A stretch of DNA of 64,000 nucleotides from Aegilops tauschii subsp. strangulata (GCF_002575655.3 NC_053038.3:142058885-142122884), one strand, 5' to 3'; counted from the first letter of the stretch, positions 10,196 to 20,966 are shown. Translations and numbers: made by a program. The notes: generated by a model from the letters alone, not told the origin.

Positions 10196-12010
10196 TTACT
10201 TCGGGGGGGAAATTGCTTCTGTCCCCGGTCTTCGGTTGGCGAGTCTCCTCGTCATCGTGGACACTGGCGGCCCCTTCCCCTTGTGTTCGGCATTGAGCTT
10301 GCTGGCCTGTTTAAAGACCCAACAGCTTCTGTTGGTATGATTGGCTGGTTCGTCGGGGGTGCCATGGATCTGGCAGGGCCGGTCCAGTATCTTGTCTAGA
10401 CTGGATGGTCCGTCTCTGTTTGCCTTGAATGGCTTCTTCTGTTGACCGGATTTGGAGCCACTGAATCCGGCGTAGACTGCCCTGTCTTGCGTTCCTTCAT
10501 TATTGTTTCGACGCTTGTGTTTTTTGCGTCGTGGCTTGTCATTGCCGTCCCGGGCTTCGAAAGTGCCCGGATCGCTGGTGCTATTGCTTCTACGAGCCAG
10601 CCAGCTATCTTCTCCCGCACAAAAGTGGGTCATTAGCGCGGTGAGGGCTGCCACGGATTTCGGTTTTTCCTGGCCAAGGTGGCGGGCGAGCCACTCATCC
10701 CAGACGCTATGCTTAAAGGCCGCCAGGGCTTCGACGTCCGGACAGTCGACAATTTGGTTCTTTTTGATTAAGAACCTAGTCCAGAGCTTCCTGGCTGACT
10801 CTCCGGGCTGTTGAACTATGTGACTTAAGTCATCGGCATCCAGAGGTCGGACGTATGTACCTTGGAAGTTGTCGCGGAAGGCGTCTTCTAGGTCCTCCCA
10901 GCTGCCAATGGAGTTTTCAGGCAGGCTGTTCAACCAGTGCCGAGCTGGTCCCTTGAGTTTTAGTGGGAGGTATTTGATGGCATGAAGATCATCATCGCGG
11001 GCCATATGAATATGGAAAAGAAAATCTTCAATCCATACCGCGGGGTCTGTTGTCCCATCATATGATTCGATATTCATGGGTTTAAACCCTTCTGGGAATT
11101 CGTGCTCCATTACTTCATCAGTGAAGCAAAGGGGGTGTGCAGCGCCTCTATATTGGGCCAAGTCATGACGTAGCTCGGATGGAGTCCGTCTGCGGTTTTT
11201 GGCCCGGGCGTGATTATGCTTGTCACGTCTGGCTAGATAGCCATCGTCGCGCGTTGGGGCATGCCCCCGCGATCCGTAGATCGATCTGGTCTGACCTGCT
11301 CTATTGTCCAGGTCCTGCCGCAGGTCATATGTATATCCCCGAGCTGTTATATCTCTACCTTTACGATGAGGTAGTATGGGCTGGTGTTCGGCTTGAGTTG
11401 CCGTTTTGTCCCGGCCACGAGTTGGTCGGTCAGCCGCATTACATGCTGATGGCGCGGGCTCGAGGGCCTCGTCATCAAATTGGGGTAGCAGTTTACGCTT
11501 CGGGTAACTTTTGGTTGGGCGCTCGAGGCCGTATTCCTCGGCTGCCAGGACATTAGTCCACCTATCGTTGAGCAGATCTTGATCAGCTTGAAGCTGTTGC
11601 TGCTTCTTTCTCAGGCTCCTTGCAGTGGCAATTAGGCGGCGCTTAAAGCGCTCCTGCTCGAGAGGTTCCTCAGGCACGATAAATTCCTCGTCGCCGAGGC
11701 TCACCTCGTCCTTGGAGAGTGGAAGATAATTACTGTCCTCCGAGTATTCATTTACGGCATGTTCGTCAGGGCTAACTTGCCCATCTTCCCGGTCGTCTTG
11801 TTCGAAAGTTGGCTCGACGGGGTCTTCTTTGTCTTCGGCATCATCCGGAGTGTTGTTGTCTCTTGTGCCGGTATTGCTGTCTTTTCCGCGGCGTGATTTA
11901 GAGCGGTGCTGCTGACGTCGGCGCTTTGGCTGTATCTCAGGAGGTTTATCCTCAACTGGATCTTCTTTGTCATCGTCGTTGCCCGCTTTGGGTGTATCCA
12001 CCATGTACAC
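10196..12010 (-). CDS. Gypsy gag polyprotein
   Basis: 604-codon open frame. The N-terminal half is charged and disordered (runs of Glu/Asp and Arg/Lys). Around residues 310-470 is a Retrotrans_gag-type domain: ESYDGTTDPAVWIEDF, KYLPLKLKGPARHWLNSLP, then SWEDLEDAFRDNF, and LWTRFLIKKNQI. Near residue 545 a C-H-H-C cluster (CQIHGTPDEPANHTNRSC) replaces a classical zinc knuckle. It should form the nucleocapsid/particle shell. No internal stop is visible in the frame, so this is the best preserved gene of the element. Confidence 0.85.
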   Translation of the reverse strand: MYMVDTPKAGNDDDKEDPVEDKPPEIQPKRRRQQHRSKSRRGKDSNTGTRDNNTPDDAEDKEDPVEPTFEQDDREDGQVSPDEHAVNEYSEDSNYLPLSKDEVSLGDEEFIVPEEPLEQERFKRRLIATARSLRKKQQQLQADQDLLNDRWTNVLAAEEYGLERPTKSYPKRKLLPQFDDEALEPAPSACNAADRPTRGRDKTATQAEHQPILPHRKGRDITARGYTYDLRQDLDNRAGQTRSIYGSRGHAPTRDDGYLARRDKHNHARAKNRRRTPSELRHDLAQYRGAAHPLCFTDEVMEHEFPEGFKPMNIESYDGTTDPAVWIEDFLFHIHMARDDDLHAIKYLPLKLKGPARHWLNSLPENSIGSWEDLEDAFRDNFQGTYVRPLDADDLSHIVQQPGESARKLWTRFLIKKNQIVDCPDVEALAAFKHSVWDEWLARHLGQEKPKSVAALTALMTHFCAGEDSWLARRSNSTSDPGTFEARDGNDKPRRKKHKRRNNNEGTQDRAVYAGFSGSKSGQQKKPFKANRDGPSSLDKILDRPCQIHGTPDEPANHTNRSCWVFKQASKLNAEHKGKGPPVSTMTRRLANRRPGTEAISPPK

Positions 12011-12266
12011 GTCATACGAAGAGGTGGCCGTCCAACGTCGGGTGAACGGGGGTTTTCGGCCTGCTCCTCTCCGGCATCGTCGTCCGTGCCGTCGATGTCT
12101 TCGGAACCGTAGTCAAGCATGTCAGTTAAGTCCTCGACAGTGGTTATGAAGCGGGTGGTGGGTGGGACGAAAAATTCCCTGCTCTTAGCCCCTAGTCCGG
12201 GCTGGGCGTAGTTCGGACACTGCTCCTCTGTAATAACAAGGGATCACATTAAGTCTAGAGCCTCAC

Positions 12267-12764
12267 TTAAAGGTGAGGTTTGCCAGGGAGAAGAAAATCC
12301 GTGGAGTACGGCAAGAAAGAAACTCCTCGGCCGAGCTCACACGATGCTGACGCCGAGGGTTCAGAGCTAGTGTCTGGAGAAGTGTCCGGCTTCATGATGG
12401 TTGGCAGCGATGCTCCTTCCTCCGGTTCTCCCGTGCTGGGCTTAGTAGTCGCAAATAGTCCGGCGGGCTCAGTAATCCCGTCTTCGGACCCAGTGATGCG
12501 CTCCGGATCTAAGGCCAGAGCAGAGGTTGGAGTCGTGAACCCTTGGAAGATCAAGTCTCCTCGGATATCAGCGACATAGTCCAGATTCCCAAAACTAATT
12601 TGGTGACCTGGGGCGTAGCTGTCGATCTGCTCTAGATGGCCAAGCGAGTTGGCCCGCAGTGCGAAGCCGCCGAATACGAAAATTTGGCCGGGGAGAAAAA
12701 CTTCCTCCAGGGCCGAATTGTTGTAGATGATGGATGGAGCCATCGGACCTTCTGATGACGTCAC
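12267..12764 (-). CDS. Leader ORF upstream of gag (ORF1-like)
   Basis: 165-codon open frame between PBS and gag on the coding strand of the element. The N-terminal half has a compact motif (FLPGQIFVFGGFALRANS, LGHLEQIDSYAPG) and the C-terminal half is Ser/Pro/Glu-rich. Extra ORFs before gag are known in Tat/Ogre-type elements; that this is one is inference from position. It sits about 30 bases inside the 5' LTR, so an mRNA from the LTR would place it first. Confidence 0.5.
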   Translation of the reverse strand: MTSSEGPMAPSIIYNNSALEEVFLPGQIFVFGGFALRANSLGHLEQIDSYAPGHQISFGNLDYVADIRGDLIFQGFTTPTSALALDPERITGSEDGITEPAGLFATTKPSTGEPEEGASLPTIMKPDTSPDTSSEPSASASCELGRGVSFLPYSTDFLLPGKPHL

Positions 12765-12790
12765 AGTAGAACTCTTAATGAAAGCACCAA

Positions 12791-13260
12791 TGTCGGTGTC
12801 AAAACCGGTGGATCTCGGGTAGGGGGTCCCGAACTGTGCGTCTAAGGTCGATGGTAATAGGAGACGGGGGACACAATGTTTACCCAGGTTCGGGCCCTCT
12901 TGATGGAGGTAATACCCTACTTCCTTCTTGATTGATCTTGATGAATATGAGGATTACAAGAGTTGATCTACCACGAGATCGTAATGGCTAAACCCTAGAT
13001 GTCTAGCCTGTATAATTATGATTACCTCTACGGACTAAACCCTCTGGTTTATATAGACACCGGAGGGGACTAGGGTTGTACAAAGTTGGTTACAGAGAAA
13101 GGAATCTTCATATCCGAATGCCAAGCTTGCCATCCACGCAAAGGAGAGTCCTATCCGGACACGGGAGAGAGTCTTCTGTCTCGTCTCTTCATGGCCCATC
13201 AGTCCGGCCCATGTTACATAGGCCGGAGGCCCGAGGACCCCTTAATCCAGGACTCCCTCA
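12791..13260 (-). repeat. 5' LTR of Tat-like element
   Basis: On the plus strand it starts TGTCGGTGTCAAAACCGG and ends GGACTCCCTCA; 470 bp, followed by the TSD copy. In element sense the LTR ends ACACCGACA and is followed by TTGGTGCTTTC, the likely start of the PBS (TGGTGC pairs with a tRNA ending GCACCA; tRNA not assigned). Confidence 0.85.
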
Positions 13261-13264
13261 GTCT

Positions 13265-13281
13265 CCCCAGCAACGGTGCCA
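13265..13281 (-). other. Degenerate tRNA-Asp-type primer-binding site
   Basis: Minus-strand TGGCACCGTTGCTGGGG, 11 nt inside the LTR at 13293. It differs at two positions from the site at 62326-62343, which matches the 3' end of plant tRNA-Asp. It overlaps the right TSD of the Tat-like element, showing that insertion hit just beside the PBS. Confidence 0.7.
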
Positions 13282-13292
13282 GAAATTCCTTT

Positions 13293-14871
13293 TGATGTCT
13301 GCTAGAACTACGTCGGTATCTCCCCAAAAAGGAAGGGATGATGCAGCATAGCAATGGTAGGTATTTCCCTCAGTAATGAAACCAAGGTTATCGAACTAGT
13401 AGGAGAACCACGCAACACTACGTGAACGGCACCTGCACACAAATAACAAATACTCGCAACCCAACGTATTAAAGGGGTTGTCAATCCCTTTCGGGTAACG
13501 ACGCCCGAAATTGGCAAATGGACGTGAGAGAGTTGTAATAAGTTGATAGATAGACCGCCAAATAAGATAAAGTGCAGCAAGGTATTTTTGTATTTTTGGT
13601 TTAATAGATCTGAAAATAAAAGCAAATAAAAATAGATCGCGAAGGCCAATATATTAAAGAAGAGACCGGAGGCCGTAGATTTCACTAGTGGCTTCTCTCG
13701 AGAAAAATAGCAAACGGTGGGTAAACGGATTACTGTTGGGCAATTGATAAACCTTCAAACAATCATGACGATATCCAGGCAATGATCATTATATAGGCAT
13801 CACGTCCAAGATTAGTAGACCGACTCCTGCCTGCATCTACTACTATTACTCCACACATCGACCGCTATCCAGCATGCATCTAGTGTATTAAGTTCATGGA
13901 AAACAGAGTAATGCAATAAGAATGATGACATGATGTAGACAAGATCTATTTATGTAGAAATAGACCCCATCTTGTTATCCTTAATGGCAACGATACATAT
14001 GTGTTGGTTCGCCTTCTGTCACTGGGATCAAGCACTGTAAGATCGAACCCATCACAAAGCACCTCTTCCCATTGCAAGATAAATAGATCAAGTTGGCCAA
14101 ACAAAACCCAAATATCGGAGAAGAAATACGAGGCTATGAGCAATCATGCATGTAAGAGATCAAAGAAGACTCAAATAACTTTCATGGATAAAAAGATAGA
14201 TCTGATCATAAACTCAAAGTTCATCGGATCCCAACAAACACACCGCAAAAAGAGTTACATCATATGGATCTCCAAGAGACCATTGTATTGAGAATCAAAA
14301 GAGAGAGACGAAGCCATCTAGCTACTAACTACGGCCCCGAAGGTCTAAAAAAGATACTCACGCATCATTGGAGAGGCACCAATGGACATGATGAACCCCT
14401 CCGTGATGGTCTCTAGATTGGATCCGGTGGTTCTGGAACTTGCGGCAGCTGGAATTGATTTTCGTCGACTCCCCTAGGGTTTCTGGAATATTGGGGTATT
14501 TATAGAGCAAAGAGGCGGTTCGGGAGGCCACCGAGGTGGGCACAACCCACCAGGGCACGCCTGGGCCTCCGGGCGCGCCCTGGTGTCTTATGCTCACCTC
14601 GGGCTCCCTCTTCGGTACTTCTTTGGCCCACTGGATGTCTTCTGGTCCAAAAAACTCCACAAAAAGTTTTGCTGCGTTTGGACTACGTTTGGTATTGATT
14701 TCCTGCGGTGTAAAAAACATGCAGAAAACAGCAACCGGCACTTGGCACTATGTTAATAGGTTAGTACCAAAAAATGATATAAAATGACTATAAAATGATT
14801 ATAAACATCCAAGAATGATAATATAACAACATGGAACAATCAAAAATTATAGATACGTTGGAGACGTATCA
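13293..14871 (-). repeat. 5' LTR of Athila-like element A
   Basis: Plus-strand TGATGTCTGC at the left and GAGACGTATCA at the right, i.e. TGATACGTCTCC...GACATCA in element sense, 1579 bp. It is the same LTR type as 30546-32117, 56917-58503 and 62355-63944 but diverged at its left end. Confidence 0.8.
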
Positions 14872-15295
14872 GCAGAGCAGGCTAGGCATCTCCTGCTATC
14901 TAAAACTATCGTTAATACAAATTTTCATTCATAATTGCTAGGTTCAAATATTTATCCAGTCAGCATGCCTGTTGTGATGTCCGTGCAGCTACTGAAATGT
15001 ATGTAAGTATGTGATGCCGAGATGTGGCACAGAATATATATTTTTGGGTTCATGTAATAACAGTCATTACTTTCCGAACAATAACAGACGAAGCATTGGA
15101 CATGGTATAGTTCACACGCAAGCCCAACATTCCAAGTTCAATTTCCACATCAAACTCATGTTCACAGATATCTTCACATTCATAGATAATGTCCACAACC
15201 ATGATTCACTTCAAAGCAAAAAAATGCGAGGAGACTTATAAATAAAGAAAAATCTCTAGTTCTTACTACCAGTGCAAGCACAACGAAACAAGATC
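14872..15295. other. Unclassified AT-rich flank
   Basis: Sequence next to the Athila-like LTR without ORFs, TIRs or recognised repeats; it may hold the 3' end of the minus-strand gene-like unit at 15304-15795. Confidence 0.4.
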
Positions 15296-15303
15296 ATATG
15301 AAA

Positions 15304-15795
15304 TTAATTATATTTTGGACATTTTTTAACTAGACGCGAATAACTTCTGGAAGCAGGTATAATCTCTAATGCCGGCCGCGGCTGGGGTCCATGATGTTTT
15401 GAGCCAAACCGGGCAACACACCGGGTGTCTATGCTGGCGACGCGGTGGTCGTAGCCTTCATCGGTTCTGAGCGGCGGCGGCTCCTGTGGTCTACTATTCC
15501 TCGGTGTCGGGGTGGCCGAGGACGTGTTGGCCACCTCCGCCGACATCTCGCGGTTCCGCCAACGTTTGCGTCGGATGGCGCGGCCAGCCACGGTGCACTG
15601 GACTCCATAGTTCCCCGTGTGCCGGCGTGCAGCAACTGGCCACTCCTCTGCGAGTAGGCTTGGAGCGTCGAGTTGATGAACCAGGGGCCAACTTCGAGCG
15701 GGGGCTTGCTCCTCTGCTTGCCCGCCTACAGCCTCGCCCATGGTACTGACGGCCTGAGGCGGGGAGGGGGTGGGGCAGCAAGTTGCCTGGCTCAT
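15304..15795 (-). CDS. Hypothetical GC-rich small gene (or captured gene fragment)
   Basis: 163-codon open frame in a GC-rich island inside AT-rich DNA. The protein is rich in Ala, Pro and Arg, with a basic patch (RAIRRKRWRNREM) near the middle and no domain I recognise. A TATTTAAA box lies about 140 bases upstream at 15934-15941 (minus sense), followed by a C/A-rich leader, a plausible plant promoter-leader arrangement. No intron is evident. It could be a captured fragment or a chance ORF; overlapping open frames on both strands show that GC richness alone lengthens ORFs here. Confidence 0.3.
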   Translation of the reverse strand: MSQATCCPTPSPPQAVSTMGEAVGGQAEEQAPARSWPLVHQLDAPSLLAEEWPVAARRHTGNYGVQCTVAGRAIRRKRWRNREMSAEVANTSSATPTPRNSRPQEPPPLRTDEGYDHRVASIDTRCVARFGSKHHGPQPRPALEIIPASRSYSRLVKKCPKYN

Positions 15796-15933
15796 CAGGG
15801 CACCCAGCCGGCTTGTATGCCGGAGAACTCGTCTTCCTGCTCACCGGATGCTATGGAGAGTTTGGAGAAAATGGTGCAGGGAGGATATGGGGAGCGGCGG
15901 TGTGGTGTGGTTCTTGCTAGGTGTATGGCCTCG

Positions 15934-15941
15934 TTTAAATA
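15934..15941 (-). promoter_or_regulatory. Possible TATA box upstream of the 15304-15795 ORF
   Basis: Minus-strand TATTTAAA between GC-rich flanks, at a sensible distance from the ATG at 15795. Sequence match only. Confidence 0.35.
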
Positions 15942-16161
15942 GCGAGCGGACGAGAGGAGCCACCCGGCATTGTGTTCTTAAATGTCGGCCGACTCGCGGA
16001 AGGACGTGTTGTCGGCACACGTGCGGATTCAATGGAGGTAGGCGGGGCAGTTTGAAGCTGGTTGAATGCGGAAAGGAGGCCTGTTCAGCCTGGCATGTAG
16101 CGAGTGGGGCCCTCTTGGCCGGCGCATCGGTTCAATGCCTGCACCCGTGTGAGAGCAATCA

Positions 16162-16288
16162 CTCCCTCCGGTCCTTTTTTGTTTGAGTATAAGAAAATAT
16201 CATTTTGCATTCACATTTTACAAGTAAAATTCATGGACAAACTTTGACCCAAAATATGATGGGGACTAATAAACCAGGACGGAGGTAG
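16162..16288. mobile_element. Stowaway-like MITE
   Basis: 127 bp bounded by imperfect TIRs: CTCCCTCCGGTCC at the left and GGACGGAGGTAG at the right (CTACCTCCGTCC inverted). TA follows at the right; the left dinucleotide is CA, so the TA duplication is imperfect. CTCCCTCCGTCC ends are characteristic of grass Stowaway (Tc1/mariner) MITEs. Confidence 0.7.
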
Positions 16289-18340
16289 TAGCGATGAATT
16301 CCATTTTTGCTCCATACCAATCATTCTAAAAAATAGTATAACGTGCCATTGAAAATCAGAACTCCTACCCCGCTAAAAAAATGATATTTTAAACATGGCG
16401 ACTCGGTCAGTGGCGACAGGTGAGCCACCGCCTTCAGGTCGTTCACCTATGGTCCCAGACCATCAACTCCTACGGATCAAATTATCACGCGAGCTGACTA
16501 TCCTAGAAAGGTGCGCTCCACCATGTACCTAGTACACGCGCATGCAGCAATAGTGCACCTATGGGTTTATTTTTTTTACCGTGCCTTACGTAACTCTCAT
16601 GTGTGTGTGACAGCGAGAGACAGACTATGTGCGTGCGCATCTTCTCTTCGTATATGTACTCCAGCGTTTGTCTAGTGTCCAAAAAATAATATAGTAAGGC
16701 AATGTGCCAATGCGTTGCAACGCATCCAAAGTAGAATAATACATATTCAGCAATTTGATAGAAAAAATTCTAGTTTTGATATACACATATCACTAAAGAT
16801 ATCTTATGTTTCACTCAAAATATATTCCTTTGGCTGTTTTGATGAGATAAGGGAGGAATGTGGTTAGTTTCAAGATTCAAGAAGTGGGACATTGTTACAA
16901 AAAGCCCATGTGTGTGAGAGAGAAAGAGGAGAGAGGAGGAGGACAAAGTGCGTGTGTGACAAAGACACGAAGTGCGAGAGGTATTACCATAAAATGAGGC
17001 GATAGTGTGCGTGTGCATAATCGAGAGGGCGTGTCTCAAGTAGGGACGAAAAATCTACATAGATACAAGGAGCGAAAGTGTGCGGTAGATGGATAAACCT
17101 ATCTAGAAGTTGGTCTATCAATGTTTATGAGAGAGATACGAATCGGGGGTGCCAAAGCGAGAGTTTTGTGTGTGAGAGAGAGATGGTAGTCAGTAGGGGG
17201 ATCCAAAGCGGGAGTTGTGTGTGTGTGTGTGTGAGTGGGAGAGGTGGGGGGAGAGTTTGTCTGATCGGTAAACAAATGAATAATGTTAGTTTTGAAACGG
17301 AGATGAAGACGGAAAGGAGACCCCAACAAACGGTGTGTGTGTGCGGGGGAGAGTAATTTTAGTGGTAGGAGTCATATCTAGAAAGATATAGGGTGCGTGA
17401 GAGAACCCTGGAGAGAAAGGCAAAGTGGAAGATGAGTGAGAGTGTGTGTGTGGCGGTGAAAAAGAAAGCTTAGGTAGCTACAGTGATACCAGAGAACGAT
17501 AGAGACGTGAGAGATAATGAAAACCGTGTAATCTATGAAGGTAGAGAGAGTGTGTGACACTTCTCGAGGGAGACGGCGAGAGACCGTGTTTTCAAAAAAG
17601 GGAGAAGCATGTAGTGAGCGTGCGGGTGAGATGGAGACAATAGAGTGATAGCTACATGAAGGAGCACGCGAGAGAGACCTAAAGAGAGATGGGCATGAAA
17701 CGAGATTCAAATATTTAGTTCTGTGTATAGAAGATGTCAACATAAAAGGGATTCAAAAATTTAAATTCCAGATGATGGTACATGTAATTCATACTCAAAC
17801 CAAAATTGATCTATCAAATATGCATACTAATTTGAATTTGCGCGCGTGTATGTTATTTAATCTATTGATATTAGTGATCCATACATTTGAGCTGAACATA
17901 ATTTGGTTTCAAAATTTTGAATTCAATGTTGAACATAATTTGGTTTAAATTTTTTGAATTCAACCTTGTGATTTTGAGATCATTGCATTTCTAAATCATA
18001 TTTTATATATAAAGGAGCAGAATTCTTTGTTGTGCTTTTGGAAGTAGATATAAAAAAATGATGTATATAGATTTGTATTCGAATACAAAATGGATCCTGC
18101 CTAGAAAAAAAAGAATACAAAATGGATTGGAATTGAGTTGGCATGGTAAACGTGCAATATTTTTCTGCAAAAAATTGAATGAAGCGGAGAAACTCGCAGT
18201 AACGGCCCGAAACCAAAATCTGCGAGATGGAAATTACTGCATATCCGTGACACACAAAGCCTATTGGCTCGATATCTATAGGTTCCGATAGGGGTAGGCT
18301 TGTAGTTTCACTCAAACATGACACAACCGCCTCCGCCTCT
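16289..18340. other. Low-complexity GA/GT-rich unclassified DNA
   Basis: Contains CGTTGCAACGC at about 16711, long GAGAG/GTGTG-rich tracts at 16900-17720 including a (GT)n run near 17217-17232, and a direct duplication of about 37 bp (GAACATAATTTGGTTT...) at 17892 and 17932. Open frames here follow from low complexity. Family not recognised. Confidence 0.5.
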
Positions 18341-18347
18341 CCCTCCC

Positions 18348-18655
18348 CGAATTCATACACGGTGGGCTCCAAAACACAGTTTCTCCTCGGCCGAAATCGC
18401 CTCTCACCTTCCCCGGATCCATACATGGTGGGCGCCAAAACAAACTCTCCTAGGCCGAAATCTTCGTTGGCAAACATTCGGTGTATGCGAGATTATTGTC
18501 CTATCCCCAACCGACCAAAATTTTCGTGATGTAGGAAATTTTAAACAGGGGCTAAGTTTGTAAATTTTCTCGCATTTGAGACAAGCGTGTCCTGAAGACA
18601 TGGTTCCCCCTACCTCTCTCCCTCCATTTCCCCATTCGTACTCCGTGGGCGGCAA
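18348..18655 (+). repeat. Short direct-repeat cluster (CGGTGGGC.CCAAAAC units)
   Basis: Two units 65 bp apart (starting 18348 and 18413) share ..ATACA.GGTGGGC.CCAAAACA, then TCTCCT.GGCCGAAATC. A third, weaker copy lies at about 18631 (TACTCCGTGGGCGGCAAAAC). Confidence 0.55.
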
Positions 18656-18914
18656 AACACCCTCTCCACCCCAGTCTCCTCCATCTGCCACCCCATCCAC
18701 CGCCGTCCTCCTCCACCATGCTGGAGCTAAAACCCCGTCGCCTTCGTGCATTACAAGAGATCGACCTCTCTCATCCACAGCTTCAGACCAGGATCCTTGC
18801 ATCGCGTCCTCTCGCTTCATCCGCGATGTCGTCCACCTTGCCAAGGCCGCTCCTACGACCCTCTCATCCACCGCACTGAGATATTTCCCTCTCCGCCACC
18901 GTCTGCCCTCCTAG
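18576..18914 (+). CDS. Pro/Ser-rich open frame, possibly exon 1 of a captured gene
   Basis: 112-codon frame, low complexity, opening with Pro- and Ser-rich runs. Another frame stays open to 19111 and passes a possible donor (GGCG|GTACTC) near 18999. No domain is recognised; the C-rich composition resembles 5' ends of grass genes, but it may be non-coding. Confidence 0.2.
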   Translation: MRQACPEDMVPPTSLPPFPHSYSVGGKTPSPPQSPPSATPSTAVLLHHAGAKTPSPSCITRDRPLSSTASDQDPCIASSRFIRDVVHLAKAAPTTLSSTALRYFPLRHRLPS

Positions 18915-19243
18915 ATCTGCTTCCACTCCGCCGAAAGCCATCGCTGCCGCAACACCCTCAATGCCTCAGCAGATGCTTACGCGGCGCCACACCAGAGGCG
19001 GTACTCTTTCGTATATGCTCAAGTTATTTATCTCATCAAGAAAATAGATTGCCAATGCTTTACTATGATTTCTTGTCCATCACTTTGAATCATAATGTAC
19101 TTGTTAGCTGAAAGCAAACATTGGTTGCGAAAGTTGTCTTTGTCCGGTTTGCACCTTCAGATCCGGCATGGCACGCTCACCACCATACTCGCAATGCTTA
19201 TGGTTTTATCCTTTTATATTCCACATTAGCATAATTTAATGAC
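18915..19243. other. Unclassified DNA left of the Angela insertion
   Basis: No gene, repeat or TIR recognised. It joins 27845 across the Angela element if the insertion is removed. Confidence 0.4.
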
Positions 19244-19248
19244 AGTCG
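19244..19248. repeat. TSD AGTCG (left copy) of Angela-type element
   Basis: AGTCG before TGTTGGGAATC; repeated at 27840-27844 after CCAACA. Confidence 0.95.
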
Positions 19249-20966
19249 TGTTGGGAATCGTAGCATAATTTAAAAAATTTCTACGCTCACCAAGATGCAT
19301 CTATGGAGTCTACTAGCAACGAGGGGAAAGGAGTGCATCTACATACCCTTGTAGATCGCGAGCGGAAGCGTTCCAATGAACGTGGATGACGGAGTCGTAC
19401 TCGCCGTGATCCAAATCACCGATGACCGAGTGCCGAACGGACGGCACCTCCGCGTTCAACACATGTACGGTGCAGCGATGTCTCCTCCTTCTTGATCTAG
19501 CAAGGGGGAAGGAGAGGTTGATGGAGATCCAGCAGCACGACGGCGTGGTGGTGGATGTAGCGGGTCTCGGCAGGGCTTTGCCAAGCTTCTGCGAGAGAGA
19601 GAGAGAGAGAGGTGTTGCAGGGGAGGAGGGAGGCGCCCAAGGCTGTTGTGTGCTGCCCTCCCTCCCCCCTTTATATAGGCCCCCTGGGGGGGCGCTGGCC
19701 CCAAGAGATGAGATCTCAAGGGGGGGCGGCGGCCACAAGGGGGAAGGGGTTGCCTTGCCCCCCAAGGCAAGGGGGAACTCCCCCTAGGGTTCCCAACCCT
19801 AGGCGCATGGGGGGAGGCCCAAGGGGGGCGCCCCAGCCCACTAAGGGCTGGTTCCCTTCCACTTTCAGCCCACGGGGCCCTCCGGGATAGGTGGCCCCAC
19901 CCGGTGGACCCCCGGGACCCTTCCGGTGGTCCCGGTACAATACCGGTAACCCCCAAAACTTTCCCGGTGGCCGAAACTGGACTTCCTATATATAATTCTT
20001 CACCTCTGGACCATTCCGGAACCTCTCGTGACGTCCGAGATCTCATCTGGGACTCCGAACAACTTTCGGGTTTCCGCATACATATATCTCTACAACCCTA
20101 GCGTCACCGAACCTTAAGTGTGTAGACCCTACGGGTTCGGGAGACATGCAGACATGACCGAGACGCCTCTCTGGTCAATAACCAACAGCGGGATCTGGAT
20201 ACCCATGTTGGCTCCCACATGTTCCACGATGATCTCATCGGATGAACCACGGTGTCGAGGATTCGATCAATCCGTATGCAATTCCCTTTGTCAATCGGTA
20301 TGTTACTTGCCCGAGATTCGATCGTCGGTATCCCAATACCTTGTTCAATCTCGTTACCGGCAAGTCTCTTTACTCGTACCGCAATGCATGATCCCGTCAC
20401 TACCGCCTTAGTCACATTGAGCTCATTATGATGATGCATTATCGAGTGGGCCCAGAGATACCTCTCCGTCACACGGAGTGACAAATCCCAGTCTCGATCC
20501 TTGCCAACCCAACAGACACTTTCGGAGATACCCGTAGTGCACCTTTATAGTCACCCAGTTACGTTGTGACGTTTGGCACACCCAAAGCACTCCTACGGTA
20601 TCCGGGAGTTGCACGATCTCATGGTCTAAGGAAAATATACTTGACATTGGAAAAGCTCTAGCAAACGAAACTACACGATCTTTTATGCTATGCTTAGGAT
20701 TGGGTCTTGTCCATCACATCATTCTCCTAATGATGTGATCCCGTTATCAATGACATCCAATGTCCATAGTCAGGAAACCATGACTATCTGTTGATCAACG
20801 AGCTAGTCAACTAGAGGCTTACTAGGGACACTTTGTGGTCTATGTATTCACACATGTATTACGATTTCCGGACAATACAATTATAGCATGAATAATAGAC
20901 AATTACCATGAACAAAGAAATATAATAATAACCATTTATTGTTGCCTCTAGGGCATATTTCCAACA
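19249..20966 (-). repeat. 3' LTR of Angela-type element
   Basis: 1718 bp. It contains a (GA)n run near 19590-19610, longer than in the partner LTR, and a TATA box (minus CCTATATAAAG) near 19670. Minus-strand open frames inside it follow from GC-rich LTR sequence. Confidence 0.95.

Larger units (their letters stand above)
4143..13260 (-). mobile_element. Complete Tat-like gypsy element lacking RT and integrase
   Basis: Two 470-bp LTRs (4143-4612, 12791-13260) are flanked by a perfect 5-bp TSD, GTCTC. Read on the minus strand the order is 5' LTR, leader ORF (12267-12764), gag (10196-12010), protease (9492-10184), a gap without RT/RNase H/integrase, then a spliced gene in the opposite orientation (5142-8254), then the 3' LTR. 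An extra ORF before gag and an antisense gene near the 3' LTR are known from Tat-lineage elements such as Grande and RIRE2; lineage is inferred from that layout. I counted 23 differences between the two LTRs over 470 aligned bases (about 5%), so it is an old insertion. Confidence 0.85.
2247..14871 (-). mobile_element. Athila-like non-autonomous LTR retrotransposon (5' part, interrupted)
   Basis: Read on the minus strand it consists of a 5' LTR (13293-14871), a primer-binding site (13265-13281), a leader, an ORF of unknown function (3265-3966) and part of the non-coding interior down to 2247, where another LTR element cuts it. The 9.1-kb Tat-like element at 4143-13260 sits in its leader with a 5-bp TSD. 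The interior around 2260-2580 aligns by eye with 60310-60600 of the complete relative at 56917-63944. No RT, integrase or RNase H is visible, so I infer trans-mobilisation. The 3' LTR is outside the window. Confidence 0.7.

Noticed and set aside
17099..17743. Open frames in the GA/GT-rich region
   Set aside because: Products are low-complexity translations of microsatellite-like DNA (HTHTH, SLSLS).
17980..18477. 165-codon minus-strand frame
   Set aside because: It runs through the short direct repeats, so its first part is repeat translation; no domain.
19456..20079. Minus-strand open frame of 207 codons (and similar at 26297-26956)
   Set aside because: It lies wholly in the GC-rich part of the Angela LTR, is Pro/Gly/Arg-rich, and the two LTR copies differ by frame-changing indels.
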